Source: Acidobacteriota bacterium
GTDB taxonomy: Bacteria > Acidobacteriota > Terriglobia > UBA7540
Assembly: GCA_003171295.1 (NCBI GenBank)
Contig: PMYF01000898.1
Span: forward strand, 6,683 to 12,739
DNA length: 6,057 nt
Direction of reading: 5' to 3'
The position numbers and the translations under genes were made by a program. Under the pieces are notes generated by a model that saw nothing but the letters and a program-made list of their open reading frames with translations, had not been told where the DNA came from and ran no database searches. Positions 5,534 to 6,057 of this stretch are shown here, one piece after another. The stretch's first letter is position 1, and every line of letters starts with the position of its first letter.

Positions 5534-6057
5534 GTGGCAGAGACGGCAACCGACCAAAATGAAGTAGCAGCGGCGCGCCAGTTGGCGGCGCGCTATCAGT
5601 TTGACTTCGTTGACCTGCGGGACTCGCATCCGGATGTTGAACTGTTGCGCACCATCCCCCTGGAGTTGATGCTGCATTATGAGTTTCTGCCCCTGGAAGA
5701 GCGCGACCAGCGCTTGGTGATTGTGGTGGGGGACCCCACCAACCTGGCGCGCCTGGATGAACTGGAAGTCAAGCTGGATCGGCAGTTGGTGGTGCGCGTG
5801 GCCGCGCCCAGCCAGGTGCGCGACTTCCTGAAGAAGACCGAACCCTCCCAACGCGTCCTGGACGAAGCCACGGAGGAATTTCGCCTGGACGTGATTCGCG
5901 ATGAAGAAACCGCCGGCGAAGGGCTCTCGCTCGAGCACTTGGTGGAGGAGCGGGACGTCAGCCCCATGATCCGGCTGGTGGATTCGATCGTCTTTGCGGG
6001 CCTGGAGCGGCGTGCGAGCGACATTCATATTGAAAGCCGTGATAACTCCGTGGTGGT
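5534..6057 (+). CDS. gspE: GspE/PilB-family assembly ATPase (3' partial)
   Basis: This is the cytoplasmic hexameric ATPase that powers pseudopilus or pilus extension. The first 174 residues are present and the frame runs off the right edge without a stop. Residues about 12-101 form a T2SSE N-terminal (MshEN-like) domain: 'ARQLAARYQFDFVDL', then 'LLRTIPLELMLHYEFLPL', then 'LVIVVGDPTNLARLDELE'. An acidic linker follows (103-140). Next comes the conserved entry to the ATPase region, 'SPMIRLVDSIVFAGLERRASDIHIE' area at 143-167, with the SDIHIE signature. Walker A, Asp box and Walker B motifs lie beyond the window. The protein starts directly at the second half of the usual N-terminal region, and I see no 'RLGxxLV' motif of the c-di-GMP-binding kind. 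pilB is an equally possible name. A retraction ATPase (PilT) is unlikely, because PilT lacks this N-terminal domain. Confidence 0.95.
   Translation, partial: MAETATDQNEVAAARQLAARYQFDFVDLRDSHPDVELLRTIPLELMLHYEFLPLEERDQRLVIVVGDPTNLARLDELEVKLDRQLVVRVAAPSQVRDFLKKTEPSQRVLDEATEEFRLDVIRDEETAGEGLSLEHLVEERDVSPMIRLVDSIVFAGLERRASDIHIESRDNSVV

Noticed and set aside
5243..6028. A 261-codon open frame on the minus strand
   Set aside because: It is antisense to the end of GspF and the start of GspE, both clearly coding. The product is His/Gln-rich with no domain pattern.

Overview
The window is a co-directional, plus-strand piece of a type II secretion / type IV pilus-like (T2SS/T4P) assembly locus. It reads in order: the 3' part of a gene for a proline-rich repeat protein, an outer-membrane secretin, two tandem GspG-like pseudopilins, an inner-membrane platform protein (GspF/PilC), and the 5' part of the assembly ATPase (GspE/PilB). 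GC content is high. The gene order, the pseudopilin tails and the TPR-bearing secretin remind me of Acidobacteriota-type loci. That assignment is inference from general familiarity; no rRNA or marker gene is present to prove it. The cell envelope must be diderm because a secretin is encoded.

Layout: positions 2-1393 hold an open frame that enters from the left edge and carries three copies of a ~51-residue 'LGYVE...GE.FA..YRAV.V.P..V.AV' module joined by long proline-rich linkers. Positions 1415-3223 encode a 602-residue secretin with a lipoprotein-like signal peptide, TPR helices, an STN/N0-like domain, an N1-like domain and a C-terminal secretin barrel. Positions 3231-3707 and 3694-4137 encode two pseudopilins with textbook prepilin-peptidase sites (G|FTLVE and G|FTLLE) and matching C-terminal tails; their genes overlap. 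A 172-bp non-coding gap (4138-4309) carries an imperfect 13-bp inverted repeat built from a GTTGAAA-type heptamer. Positions 4310-5515 encode GspF/PilC, and 5534 to the right edge encodes the N-terminal 174 residues of GspE/PilB, cut before the Walker A motif.

How the parts would work together: the ATPase drives the inner-membrane GspF/PilC platform, which polymerises pseudopilins after prepilin-peptidase processing, and the filament pushes substrate or pilus through the secretin. The repeat protein sits where a GspC/PilP-type inner-membrane-to-secretin connector would be expected, and its repeat resembles that kind of small beta domain. The most unusual points are the triplication of this module (first copy contracted), the fusion of a TPR lipoprotein-like N-terminus to the secretin, and the inverted-repeat gap that splits the otherwise tight operon. 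I found no RNA genes, CRISPR arrays, insertion sequences or transposases.
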